Below the pieces are notes generated by a model. It had not been told where the DNA came from and made no database searches. It saw only the letters and a list, made by a program, of their open reading frames with translations. A stretch of 64,000 nucleotides of DNA from contig QNQO01007624.1 in NCBI GenBank assembly GCA_003290165.1, positions 1 through 64,000 of the forward strand, given 5' to 3'. Position numbers and translations under genes: made by a program. Of this stretch, positions 10,217 through 21,600 are shown one piece after another. Position 1 is the first letter of the stretch. The number at the start of each line of letters is the position of its first letter. The DNA comes from Berberis thunbergii. Its lineage: Eukaryota; Streptophyta; Magnoliopsida; Ranunculales; Berberidaceae.

Positions 10217-11288
10217 TTGCTTGATATCTTCATGGGCCTGAAGAGCTTGTATTTTTTGGGTTGTTATACAGCTCTTAGCATAATGACCTGGACGTCCACA
10301 TTTAAAGCAAACATGCTTAGATTTTGGACTCTGCGCATTATGTTTCTTAAACTGTTTGGGTTTGGGTTTATGAGTCTCATGCTTCTTGGGCTTGTTATAG
10401 TACTTGCTAAGGTCTTTGGGTTGTTTAGGCCCATAAGGCTTCTTAGACTTGTACTGTCGAGCAGGATGAGATCTGTATTGTAATTTGGATTGAGATGATT
10501 TTTTATTTGGAATCTTAAAATCTTCATATCCATATTGTTGACAGAAATCTCCTAAGTCTTTAGGACCATGAATGTGTTGTTTCTTGAGTTGAGATTTTAA
10601 TCTTAAATCATTACAAATTTGTAATGCACATTCATTGATGAATGCAATTAAATCTCCAAAAGTAAGACGATCATAGGGGATGTCTTCTTGGTAGATTTCT
10701 TGTAATTTACTCCTAACGGTTTCAGCAAAGATTGCTGGTAGACCATAAATGAACTTTCTCTCCCAGAAGGGGTTACTTACTGGCTTCAGCTTGAAGGATA
10801 GCCTTTTTTAGGAAGATATCCTTATACCATCTGAAATGGCTTAAGGTTGGACATTTATGAATCTTTAGCAAATCTTTATACTTACTTTGAAATTCACTGG
10901 GGTTGCGAATGAAATGCTTTAAAATACAGAAAATTAAGGAAGAGACAGAGTCAGGGATGTCAAAGCCTCCTTCAGCCTTAATTGGAAAACCGTTATGGTC
11001 AACTTTTACAGCTTGTAAAATGGCTTGTTGTTCACCAGTGGTTAAATAATTATCCCACCATCATTTGAGTAAACCAGAAAAGCCAGCGATGATGATAGAC
11101 GCAATGGTTCTATCATTCTTGTTTTCGCTGCGATGGGCAGATGCCATCAATCATGACCATTTCTTGGGTTAACTCAATGATGTTTTTTTTTTCAGTTAAT
11201 CCATCTATATTCCAAGTATAGAGATTACCTGTAGAAAATAATCCATAGGTATGGAGAGGTTTTCTTTGTACTGCATATCAGGTAAAAA
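10217..11288 (-). pseudogene. Viral coat protein with CCHC zinc knuckle (broken)
   Basis: The zinc knuckle CFKCGRPGHYAKSC (C-x2-C-x4-H-x4-C) is encoded near 10265-10310 on the minus strand, preceded by a Lys/Pro/Gln-rich basic stretch. Further upstream are caulimovirid capsid-like blocks: a GFSGLLK..WWDN region near 11050-11100, a DGFPI block near 10990, and FRWYKDIFL near 10830. The reading frame is interrupted more than once between 11160 and 10740. The region begins in the right terminal redundancy, so its true N-terminal junction with the movement-protein side lies at the other end of the insert. Confidence 0.75.
11212..11288 (-). repeat. Right terminal redundancy of the viral insert
   Basis: Direct repeat of 3671-3748 (shared core CCATAGGTATGGAGAGG and CATATCAGGTAAA). 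It marks the other end of the permuted copy. Beyond ~11290 the sequence no longer resembles the left end and is taken as host flank. Confidence 0.8.
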
Positions 11289-11290
11289 AT

Positions 11291-12535
11291 GAAACTCAAG
11301 AAGAAAAAAACCGCTTCCCCCTTGGTGCCTGCTAAGACTTATTTCCTCTGGACTATAGTTGAATGGAAGTTTCATTTTCTAAGTCTCAAATAATTTCTTT
11401 TATTCAGTCAAATTCAATGTTGGTTTAGAGAAGCAGCCCCACAAATAAATATTTAAAATGGGGATAAACATGTTTATTATATTATTGCTTGTAATCGTAT
11501 TGGAGGACAAATCTCCATTTCCAAAGAACTTAATATATAGAACAAGAAGAAATACATGCATGCTTCCTTTTGGTATCTGAAGAAGGTCCAAGTGGATGGG
11601 AACAAAAGCATTGGCTCAAGTTTAGATTCCTCCCCCCATCCACTCCTTTATCCATAAGGCATCAGAATTGAATTGCAGAGAGTGCTTTCTGTTCTGCAGT
11701 AGATCTAATTTTGGGGTGCATGGAACATTTGTCCACAGGCCATATGTGTTTGTTGTGCATAACTTGTCCTATCTATTGTAGTCATCCTGCTGTACAATGA
11801 TGAATGTGTAAATAAATGGATTGCAATTACCAAGTGTTATACGGGTTTTCAATTAGGCATTGTTGGATATTGTTTAGACGACTAAGGACTCGTTGATTCA
11901 AATTTCATGTACAATGTATATTGTATGTCCATTATTTTCCAGCTTATGGTTTTGTGGGGGGGGGGGGGGGGGGGGGGGGAATAGAGAAGGAGATCACAAC
12001 CTGCCTTTTTCAATACTAGTTGAGGTAAAAAAATGACAAGAGAATAAAAAAAAAAAGTATAACTACACAACCACCACAATCATTTGGGAAAATGTTGAAA
12101 CTAATCTGCAGTTAGCTTTAGTGCTTGACAAAATTTCCCCAGCTTTGTACTTTTGACAAAAAGAAGAAAAAAAAACACACATATAGCTGAAATTGGCCGA
12201 ATATTCAAGATCAATGTTCTAATCAAAACTCAAACGAAATACCATCCAACCACCGTTCTTATATATAGTTAGTCGAATTTGGTATGTCAATCTCTTAAGC
12301 ATTGACGTTACAATCACATATGGGGAAATTGATTTCTATGGTGTTTGAGACAATGTTTTTATAGCTGTGTTTGTCTCATAAAAATAAATATTCAAAAGGA
12401 AGAAAAAAAAATTCACATGAGGACCATACATAAAAATAATAATAAATAAGAAAATAAATGTAATTAAAGATATAAAAAAAATAAATAAAAACCTGAAGCC
12501 TGAACTCTACTGGCCACTACTTTCAACTTCCAAGC
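11291..12535. other. Intergenic region upstream of the methylesterase gene
   Basis: No gene supported. A stretch around 11620-11830 has mixed composition and an AATAAA near 11810, and could be the 3' end of an older transcript, but nothing coding is recognisable. From ~12150 the DNA is A-rich, typical of a plant promoter. Confidence 0.4.
11956..11979 (+). repeat. Homopolymer of 24 G
   Basis: An uninterrupted run of 24 G (poly-C on the other strand) ~700 bp upstream of the methylesterase start. Poly-G runs of this length are uncommon in AT-rich plant DNA, could form G-quadruplexes and vary in length. The exact count may be affected by sequencing. Confidence 0.9.
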
Positions 12536-12544
12536 TATATATAA
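12536..12544 (+). promoter_or_regulatory. Candidate TATA box for the methylesterase gene
   Basis: TATATATAA lies 140 bp before the ATG at 12684, giving a predicted start near 12567 and a ~115-nt leader. It is the best TATA match in the proximal upstream region. Confidence 0.5.
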
Positions 12545-12683
12545 TAAGTTGGCTAGGTAACATTGTATTAATTAAGAGGAAAGGCTAGTTGAAGCAGTCA
12601 ATCAAATTGTTTTCAGTGCCAAAAACATACCGATTATCTAATCCAAGAGGCCGGCGAAGGGTAAACATAAGAAGAAATTGAGG

Positions 12684-15600
12684 ATGCCACCACTGTGTGA
12701 TGATCAAGATCATTCAAGCGGAGGAGGAGAGGATTGCGACATGAGTACTACTACTACTACTCAAAAATCGCAATCCCATCGCTTTGTTTTGGTGCATGGA
12801 ATAGGAGGTGGAGGGTGGTGTTGGTACAAGATCAAGTGTTTGTTGGAGAGTTGTGGTCACGAGGTCTCCTGTATTGATCTCAAAAGTGCTGGTACTGATC
12901 CCTCCGACCCTGACTCCGTTCTTACCTTTGAAGACTACAACGCACCACTCATTGATTTCCTCTCCAACTTGCCTGAAGAAGAAACCCAAAAGGTCATCTT
13001 TTCTATCTCTCAAACAGTCTGCATGATTGTGCAGAAAATTGTCATATCAAATGTTGTTTACGATACGCTTTGATAACTCTGAATTATACGGTTTAAGCTA
13101 AGGGAACAATTTCCAAACATTTGCTACCTAGAAGATTTTTTTTCTTTTCTTTTCAAAACACTAAAATTAATTGTTTGTTCAGTACAATTAACAGTACTCA
13201 ATTTATTTGACATGGTTTGTTCATTGCAGGTGATATTGGTAGGTCACAGTGCCGGGGGAATGAGTGTAACTCATGCTCTACATACATTTGGGTCTAACAA
13301 AATCCATCTTGCCATCTATGTTGGGGCCACCATGTTGAGATCGGGTTTCTGGACAGAAGAAGATTTCTTGGATGTAAGTTGCAGCTACCAACCTATATCA
13401 TTTAATATCTACTCTTTCATTTTCTTGTTGATTCTTCAAGAACAATGAACAACTCATCTATGTTTTCAACTTCTAGTACAGAAGGTGATGAAGAAGTTAA
13501 TAATTAGATTAGATTCCATCCTGAACAAATTAAATCGTCATCATCATCGTCATCACTGACTGCTTTGGTTTTTGTTTTCATCTACTTGTTTCCGATAAGG
13601 CCAGAATTCATTTTCAATGATTTTTTCGCATTTTTTGTAACAAAGGATATATGCCACGATGCAATATGCGAAGAGTACGTGTGTTAGGCCCCTTGGAGTT
13701 GGAGAAGAGTTGTTGTTGCTACAGTATAGTGCCTTTCTTGAATGTCAACCCATCGTCTTTATGCTGGGTTGTTGTGGGCCTTATCCACCGTCCATCTATT
13801 GTTTAGGGAGCAAGTCTAGTCAACCTTGTTTGCTGACGTCTTTTAAATTTTTTTTGGAATTTTTTTTACATTTTTTACCTTTCCTTTTTAAAATACAACC
13901 ACAAACATCAATTATATAATGGGTGAAATTGTAAAAAAATAAGAAAATATTCAAAAAAGGTCATCAAACAAGGCTGACTAGAATTATTGTTGTTTCTGGG
14001 CGTCAACCACCCTACTCATTTCGTATTTAGGGTTATTTTGATTTTCAGGCCAATTATTATAATTGAATTTGGGATTCATTTTCAAAATGATAGTGTCAAC
14101 CTACTGGAATGAAATTTTTATTAATGTGATAATATTGACCTTCATAAAATCAAAGGTTGAGATTTTAAAAGCAAAAATAATCAACCTTAATGGATCCTAA
14201 CAATCTCAAGATAAAAAGTATTTTGAGGCAAAACTAGTGGTGACGATTAGAAAAGAAAAAAAATAAAATAAAAAAATCTATATTACAGAAGATGGTATTT
14301 GAGGTGAGAGATAAAAGACAACTGAGATTTATCCAACTATAAGACTCTAATGGATCACATAAAACTTAAAGCACCGAGAGTGCATGGGTTTGTTTCTCAT
14401 ACCCAACATTTTTATATTTATTTATCGAAAAATGACTTTTTAATGCTCACTTCTTCACAAAATATATCATTTAGATATCGTAATTATATAATGGTTAATT
14501 TGTGCCTACTTTTATACTTTTATGACCGAGAATGACTATTTTATTAACTCAAGTTAACTCATAAAGTTATAAGACATATTTACCCTTCCTAAATAAATAA
14601 AAAACATAATTCTATACTTTTATGACTAGCAATGACTCTTTTATTAATGATTCTATTTTTTTTGTTTTTATTTTTTAACCCTTAACCCATTTCACCCCAT
14701 GTCGCTAGTAGGTATCGATATTAATTATTCAAATTATGAACAACAAATTATAGGTTTTTTAAAATTTTCATTAACTGACAAGTTAATCAAATCATTATGC
14801 TAAGGTTTGGTAAATTTTTCATAATGTAATTAATGATGATTAGACATTTAGTTTTAATTAACTTGTCATAAAATTTTACATTCAAATGGAATTATAACCA
14901 AGGATTGTGATTTTTTTTCAAGTTAATTTCAGTCTACTTTAAGAATTCGAGAAATATTTTGGTGTGTAAAGAAAAATCGTAAATTTTTCTAGGATAATAA
15001 AATATATATAATGAATTTCGAGGGTATATTAAATCTGTGAAAAATAAGATGCAAGTAAATAAATGTATTAAATAAATTAAATTAAAACAAAATACCTATA
15101 ATTAGAAAATCAGGGTTAGTTTAAAAATCAATATATAAGTAGAAGAAATATTAATTAGGAAATTAAGGGGTGGTTTAAAAAATCAATAAATAATTAGAAT
15201 AAATGATAATTAGAAAAAATATATATATCTCAAAATTTACAAAACAAATCCCTAAATGTTTTGAAAAATCTTGAAAAAATGTAATTTTTAGTAGCTGCTT
15301 TTTGTACTTTTACGAAGAAAAAAAAAAGCAATGTATGAAAACCCCGAAATTTATGAAAAAACCCCAAATTTTATGAAAAAATCTCGAAATGTTTTGGAAA
15401 AACACTCGAAAAAAATGTAATTTTTTCTTTCGTCCTTTTTCTTTTCATAATTTCAAAAAAAACAATTTTGGCAAAATTTCGTGTAATTTCGCGAAATCAC
15501 AATGCTTGTCGTAGCCACACTTACAACTTCTCAGTTGATTTTTTTAGCATCAATGGTCCTAAGTATTGAAGGAAGAAAAGAAACTTGACACAAATAATAT

Positions 15601-18600
15601 CTAAAAAAATAAAAAATAAAAGTCATTAATACAAGAATCTTTGTTGATCATAAAAATATAAAATTATGTTTTCTATTTTTTTAGGAAGGATAAGTATGCC
15701 ATATAACTTTATGAGTTAACCTGAATTAATGAAACTTGGTCATAAAAGTGAGTACAAATTAGTTATTACATCAACTATAGTATCTAAATTGTCTATTTTA
15801 AGAAAAAATAGACCATAAATGTCATTTCCTCTTTATTTATTTTTCTTCAATTGTTGATGATAGTGATTAGGCATATAAGTATAAAGGATAAAAACTTAAA
15901 GGTGATCATGTTTTGACAAGTTTTAAACTTTTATCGTGTCAACGATACAGGGAATACCCTAGTTATTTTATTATACAAATCAGGATGGTGTTTGAGGTTG
16001 GAGATAAAAGACGGTTGAGATTTACCCAATTATAAGAATCTAACATATCACATAGAATTCAAAGGACCGAGAGTGCATGGGTTCGATTTTTCATACCAAA
16101 CATTTTTTTATTTATTTCTAATATAGAATTCAAAGGGCCAAGAGTGCACTTGCCCCCACTGATTTTTATTTTATTTTTTTAATTTATTTCTAATATGCCT
16201 ACCATTGCGACGTCGATGACTCCATCTCGTCTTACTCCTTTCTCTCTCTATGTTCTCCCTCTCTATTCTGCCCCTTTCCTCTTTTTTGCTCACTCTCTTT
16301 GTTTAATGCGACACTGGTAACTGCCCCACCTCTTGCTCCCTTCCTCTCCCTCCCTACCTCTTTGCTTGATTTAGTTATTTTCCCACCATCGCCATCAGCC
16401 AACAACAACCCAAACCTCTATTTCTTACTTTGAAGAAAAAGAAGGTTTATAAAAATATATTTTCTCTGTATGAATTCGTATTTGGAGGTCTAGTTTTGTA
16501 TTCTATTCATATGATTTTTTTGCAGATACATGAAATTTTTGATTCATTATTTTTCCTCAAAATACATGTTTGTATCTCGAGGTTCATCTGTGGGTTACTG
16601 TTTGAATGACATTTTGGTAATCAACATGAGCATTTTGACAGTCAATGCACATTGACTGCTAGTTTGGAGGGAGACTGCAATAGTGATTAATGATGGGGTA
16701 ACCTCTAATTAGCTATTTATGATAGGTGGTGGCAAATCGCAAATAACTCAATTTTTTGTCCACGTCTAATTTTATATTTTTAAACTAAGTTTTGCACTTT
16801 AACTTTGTATACCAATTTGATTTGTCCCCCTCCATGTATTTATCTTTTGTGCTCCTACAAAGTAGTTTATTGTATTCATTTTCTTCCCCATAGATTAGAT
16901 GAAGTTTTGTTTAACAATTGATGTTTGTATGGTTATTTATGTTTTGTTCCATTTAAATTTTTGTTAAAATAATTAATTGTTATATTACATTAATTAACAA
17001 TGACTCATCTCTCAGCCCCCTTTCAACAAGAATCTTGGCTCCATCCTCATCGTCTCTGCAATTGAACCCATGCCACCATTATGCATTTGCCTTCTCAAAT
17101 CCGAAGAATAATCACTTCCCAAATATTCTAACTCAAATCATTACAACTAAACATTAATTTATCAAAAACACGTGTTAGTTCAAATCATTACAACTTACAA
17201 ATAAACACCCCATGACACTGTAAGAACTAAATATACCAAATAAAAAGCAAGGATTTACCTCCATTGAGCCAAAGAACACCAGGGATCCTCTCAACAGCTT
17301 CAAAGAACTAATCAAAATGAACCTTGTCATGCTCTTTATTCACACATTAAAAATATCCAGCATAGTAGGCAAAGTTAACATGGAAATATAAAGTTGAAAC
17401 CTTGTCTAGCTTTTGTTTCAGAGAAAACAAATGAGAGAAAAGAACCACGATCTCCGTCCACTTTTGATCAGTGACGGCCTTCTTGCAGTGAGTGTTTATT
17501 TTTATTTTTCTGGATGATGGGTACAGTTGCAGGGATGATGGGGAGTTGATGATTGGATAAGAAAACAATTTTTAAATGGATCATTTTTTTTTCTAACACC
17601 ACTACCCCGCTTCTTCTATTTTCTCCCTCAGGAACAACACACAACCACGCCACACCGTCCTCCCCCTTTCTTTCTCTCTTCCCCTTTTCTTATCCTCTAT
17701 TTCGCGCTTCCCCTTCTCCACTATTCCTCTTATTCTTTTGTTTTCTCAAGAACAACAACAGGGACAGAGCAACAACAACCACCCCGCGTCGAGGGCCACA
17801 CCTCCCCTCCCAATCCTCTTTGCTTTATTTTTTGCAACGACTTTTTAACACCACAGGTTCTATTGTCTCACACCACCAAGCCATTTTATTTTATTTTTTA
17901 TTTTTTTGACCTACTCCACGCCACAAAATTTGACCACTATTTCTATCTTCTTTCTCACAATCTATTCTCAAGAACAACGACAACAACATGACCCTGTTGA
18001 GTCAATTGCGAGGAACAATGAGAAACGACTGGCGATGGCAAAAGATAGAGGAGATGTGGCAGCAATGGTGGTTGTTTCTTCTTCCCTCCACACTCGACTC
18101 CCCTCTTATTCCCACCATTGTCCCAACCATCGTAGTGTTTGTCCAGTTCTCCAATCTTCACATGTCCATCATCATCACACTCTCTTTTCTCTCACACAGC
18201 CACAACAACTATCCGTCGCCCATGCTCTTCATTTTCTCCCCTTTCTGATTTCTCTTTTTTCCTCACCCTCGCCCTCGCAGTGGCCTGTGCGATGGTGGGT
18301 TATTCATGTGCAGCTATAAGATCCAACATTTTTAATTGAGAGGGAATAAGAAAGGATTTTTTAGGGAAGAAGAAGAAGTTGAGTGTGGAGAGATTTTGCA
18401 AGTTCGAGTGGAAGTGAAATGAGAGAGATTGTGTGGAGCGAAGAAGAGGAAGTTGGGAGAGAGATGGTGTTTGTGGAGCACATAAGAGGAAGTTGGGAGG
18501 AGTGAGGGAATTTGAATTTGGGAAGGGAGAATTTAGGTTCTTCCTTTTATGGGTGATGTGGAAGAGAAGTGGTGGTGTGGGACAGAAAGGGAGTGGTTTG

Positions 18601-21600
18601 GGAGAGAAAAATTTGATTAGTAGTGTGAAATAGTAGAATCTGTGGTGTTAAAAAATTGGTGCCTTTTTTTTGCCCTCGTATTGACCTCTGCGAGTAGGGA
18701 ACCCGTCCTTGTGGAGGCTTGTGGAGGGACGGGTTCCCTACTCACAGATGTCAAGGCGTGTGCAAAAGAAAAAAAAAATTAAAAATAATAAAGAGTGGAA
18801 GTGCGGATGGTGGTGGGCACTATCGTTGTTGTTGCTTTATTGTGTTCTTGAAAAGAGATGAGAAGAAAGGATGAGAAGGGGAAATAAAATTTTGAAATTT
18901 AGGATTTATATTGGTGAAGTTAAAGAGCAGGTGGTAGCATTAGACATAAAGGTGGGGGTAGTGGTGTCAAGGAAGGGAATTTGGGGGTGTCAAAATTTTG
19001 GACCTTATTTTTATACCTTGACCTTTGATTTGTAAAGGGCAATATTGTCACATTAAAAAATTGTCAGTCAACTATGTCATTTTGAACCCCAACTTAAATA
19101 GTTTTCAATTTGGACCCCAAAGTCAATTATGATAAACCAAAGGTACTCAAATATCAAAGTAACTCTCTTAGTTATTCACAATATTATTTGAGGAATGATA
19201 TCACAAGCTATAGCTCGTGATATGGGTTGTGATCTCTTCATCTACACCCTTAGATTAAAGTAAAAAATGTCTTACTAAAACAAGTAATTGACCCATCACT
19301 TAACAAATTTTCCTGTTTTTTCACCCTTGATCTTTACTTTCTTAAAATAGAGAAAATAAAATTCAGAATTTTTAGACTTCCCCAACTCTTTCATAGCTCA
19401 AGCATGGCTCAAGGTCTCCACAAAAACAAAAACATATGAGTCTACTTTCCATAGCATTAAAAAAAATAGGAGATACAATTCTGAAAATATATACAAGTAA
19501 TACGTTCGTTTTTACACAACACAATGTTTCAAGTATAACATGTCTATTTGACACCTAATTTTTATTCTCCAGTGACAATCTACAAAACTTCCACTTGGAA
19601 GAGCTAGGATTAACGTGATATCCCTTGATATATCGCAATGAAAACATGTACATAATTGTGATTACATGGCAGAACATGAGGTGAACAAATGAAGAATGGA
19701 ATGAAGAAGAAGAAATATGGAATGAGAACTGTATAGAAACAAATGAAGTTATTATTTAGGAACCACCAAAGAGATAAAATGAAGGGAGAACAACTAGAAG
19801 AATAAAATGGGAAGTTAACAAAGTGGTTAATCGGTTGTTTAGTGGGATATTTTAACTTTAATCCAACGGTGGAAATGGATAGCTCGCAACCCATATCACG
19901 AGCTCTAGCTTGTGATATCCGGACTCATTAATTTTAGGAGTTTTTTTAGTTTGGCCCTCATGAGTTTATACCTAATGAGTTTGACACTCATTGAAAGTTT
20001 AATTGGGTTTAACATTCGTTTTCTAACAAATTCGTTGGGACAATATTGGGTCTAACCCTCGTTTTCTAAAATATCTGTTAGGTCAATAATGTTGACAAGT
20101 TAAAGTTTTGTAATTGACCAAGATAACCCTTTCATAAAGACTCTTTTACAAAGCCAAACAAAAATGCATCCAGCGGCTCTGATTTTCAGAGTTAATCTAG
20201 AAGTAATCTAATGGTGAATATCTAATTAAAAATATAAAAAATATAAAAAAATCATACATTTCTTATCAATGTCTTCTTTCCTCATCTTCTCATCACTCCT
20301 CTCACTTGGCTTTTTTTTCTTGAATTTGCAAATCCATCTTACTCGTCCTCGATACAACCACATAAAAAAAATCTAGGGTTAGGGTTTAAAGTTTGAAGTT
20401 TGAAGCCTGTTGAATTGCAGTGTAAATTGGGTTAAGGGGATAAAATTGAAAGATAGGGTTTGGGGTTTTTCTTTATGAAGAAAATGGAGAAGAGGGGATC
20501 GAGAGAGCTAGGGTATAGTGTTTGATGAAGAAGAAAGTTGAGAATAGAGAATTTGAGATTGGAGATTGAGAAACTATTTTCACTCTAATGGGGCAAAAAG
20601 AATCTAAATGAGAAAATTTGTGCCACTGCTTCAAATATTAAATCTAGTATATCTGATAAGGAAACAAATTTCACATCTATAGTGGGTTTTTTTTTTCACA
20701 TCTATAGTGGTTGCTAAGCCTTTTCTAGTATCTCTTGAGGTCTATTAAATAAACTTCAAAAATTAATCAAATGATCAAAGAAAAAGTAAACATGTTTCTC
20801 ATCAAAACAAAAGACAATATGTATAATAGAGAAAATATCTCTTAAAAAAAGATTGAATAAAGAGCTGCATTTTCATGAAAGAATAAAGAGAGTGTTGAGG
20901 ACAGGTTTGTTGAGAAGATGAGGAAGGAAGATATGGACAAGAAAGGTAAATTGTTTGAATTTATGTATTTTTAATTTATTTACCATTGGATTACTTCTAG
21001 ATTATCATTGAAAAACATAACTGTTATATGCATTTTGTTTCGTTGTAACACTCGCACATGTAAGACATGTGCATTCTGAAAAGAGGTATCTTGGTCCGTT
21101 GCAAAACTTTGACCGATCAATGTTATTGACCTAATGGATTTATTAGAAAAAAAAAGGTTAGATCCAATTAAAATTTAAAATAAGTACCAAAGTCAATTAA
21201 GTATAAATTAATGAGGGTCAAATTAAAAAAAAAAATCCTTTTATATTATTATATATTAGGATAAAAAGCGCTTTGTCATAGTAGTCTAGTTGACAAAAAG
21301 AAGTTAATTCTGATTTGAATGAGAAATTCAGTTGTCACAAGCTGACTTTTCATAGAACTTGCCACGGCCAAAGAGATCATAGTTACTAAGAAATCCGGAA
21401 ATGAAAAAAAAAACGGTTGTTGAGTTATATATATCAATTGAGATAGTCTTTATTTGAAAATATCAATTTGAAGTATCGTTTTTCTTTTGGTATGAAACAA
21501 GCAGGGTGTTCCAGATCTTTCTGAGTTTGGAGATGTATATGATTTGAGCTTCGGATTGGGATTCGACCAACCTCCAACTAGTGCAGTGGTCAAGAAGGAA

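Larger units (their letters stand above)
3671..11288 (-). mobile_element. Endogenous caulimovirid (florendovirus-like), permuted and degraded
   Basis: A genome-length (~7.6 kb) integrated copy of a plant pararetrovirus on the minus strand. From high to low coordinates it holds: coat protein with zinc knuckle, aspartic protease, reverse transcriptase, RNase H, a second ORF, a non-coding region with promoter, poly(A) and primer-binding signals, then the movement protein. Since the primer site precedes the movement protein, the circular order is MP-CP-PR-RT-RH-ORF2, as in florendoviruses/petuviruses. The copy is opened between MP and CP, and a ~75 bp segment recurs at both ends. Stops and frameshifts break every long frame. 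No integrase is seen, so insertion was probably by host repair. Caulimovirid origin is firm; the genus is inferred. Confidence 0.85.
13374..21504 (+). other. Intron 2 of the methylesterase gene (8131 bp)
   Basis: Donor GAT|GTAAGT and acceptor AAGCAG|GGTGTT keep phase 0. Blocks not listed separately (13380-14280, 15860-15980, 16160-17840) are AT-rich or CT-rich, with no recognisable gene. Reading frames at 17553-18340 are low-complexity Ser/Pro/His-rich translations of CT-rich DNA. Confidence 0.8.

Noticed and set aside
3671..11288. Reading the viral insert as a Ty3/gypsy retrotransposon or as an intact virus
   Set aside because: No integrase or LTRs were found and the gene order with a CCHC coat protein and internal primer site is caulimovirid. 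Many stops and frameshifts exclude an intact genome.
12714..13013. 99-codon antisense frame across MES exon 1
   Set aside because: Shadow of the real + strand exon, whose protein matches the MES family and has correct splice sites.
17553..18340. Overlapping open frames of 60-137 codons rich in Ser, Thr, Pro and His
   Set aside because: They are translations of CT-rich low-complexity DNA in several frames at once inside a MES intron, with no conserved domain.
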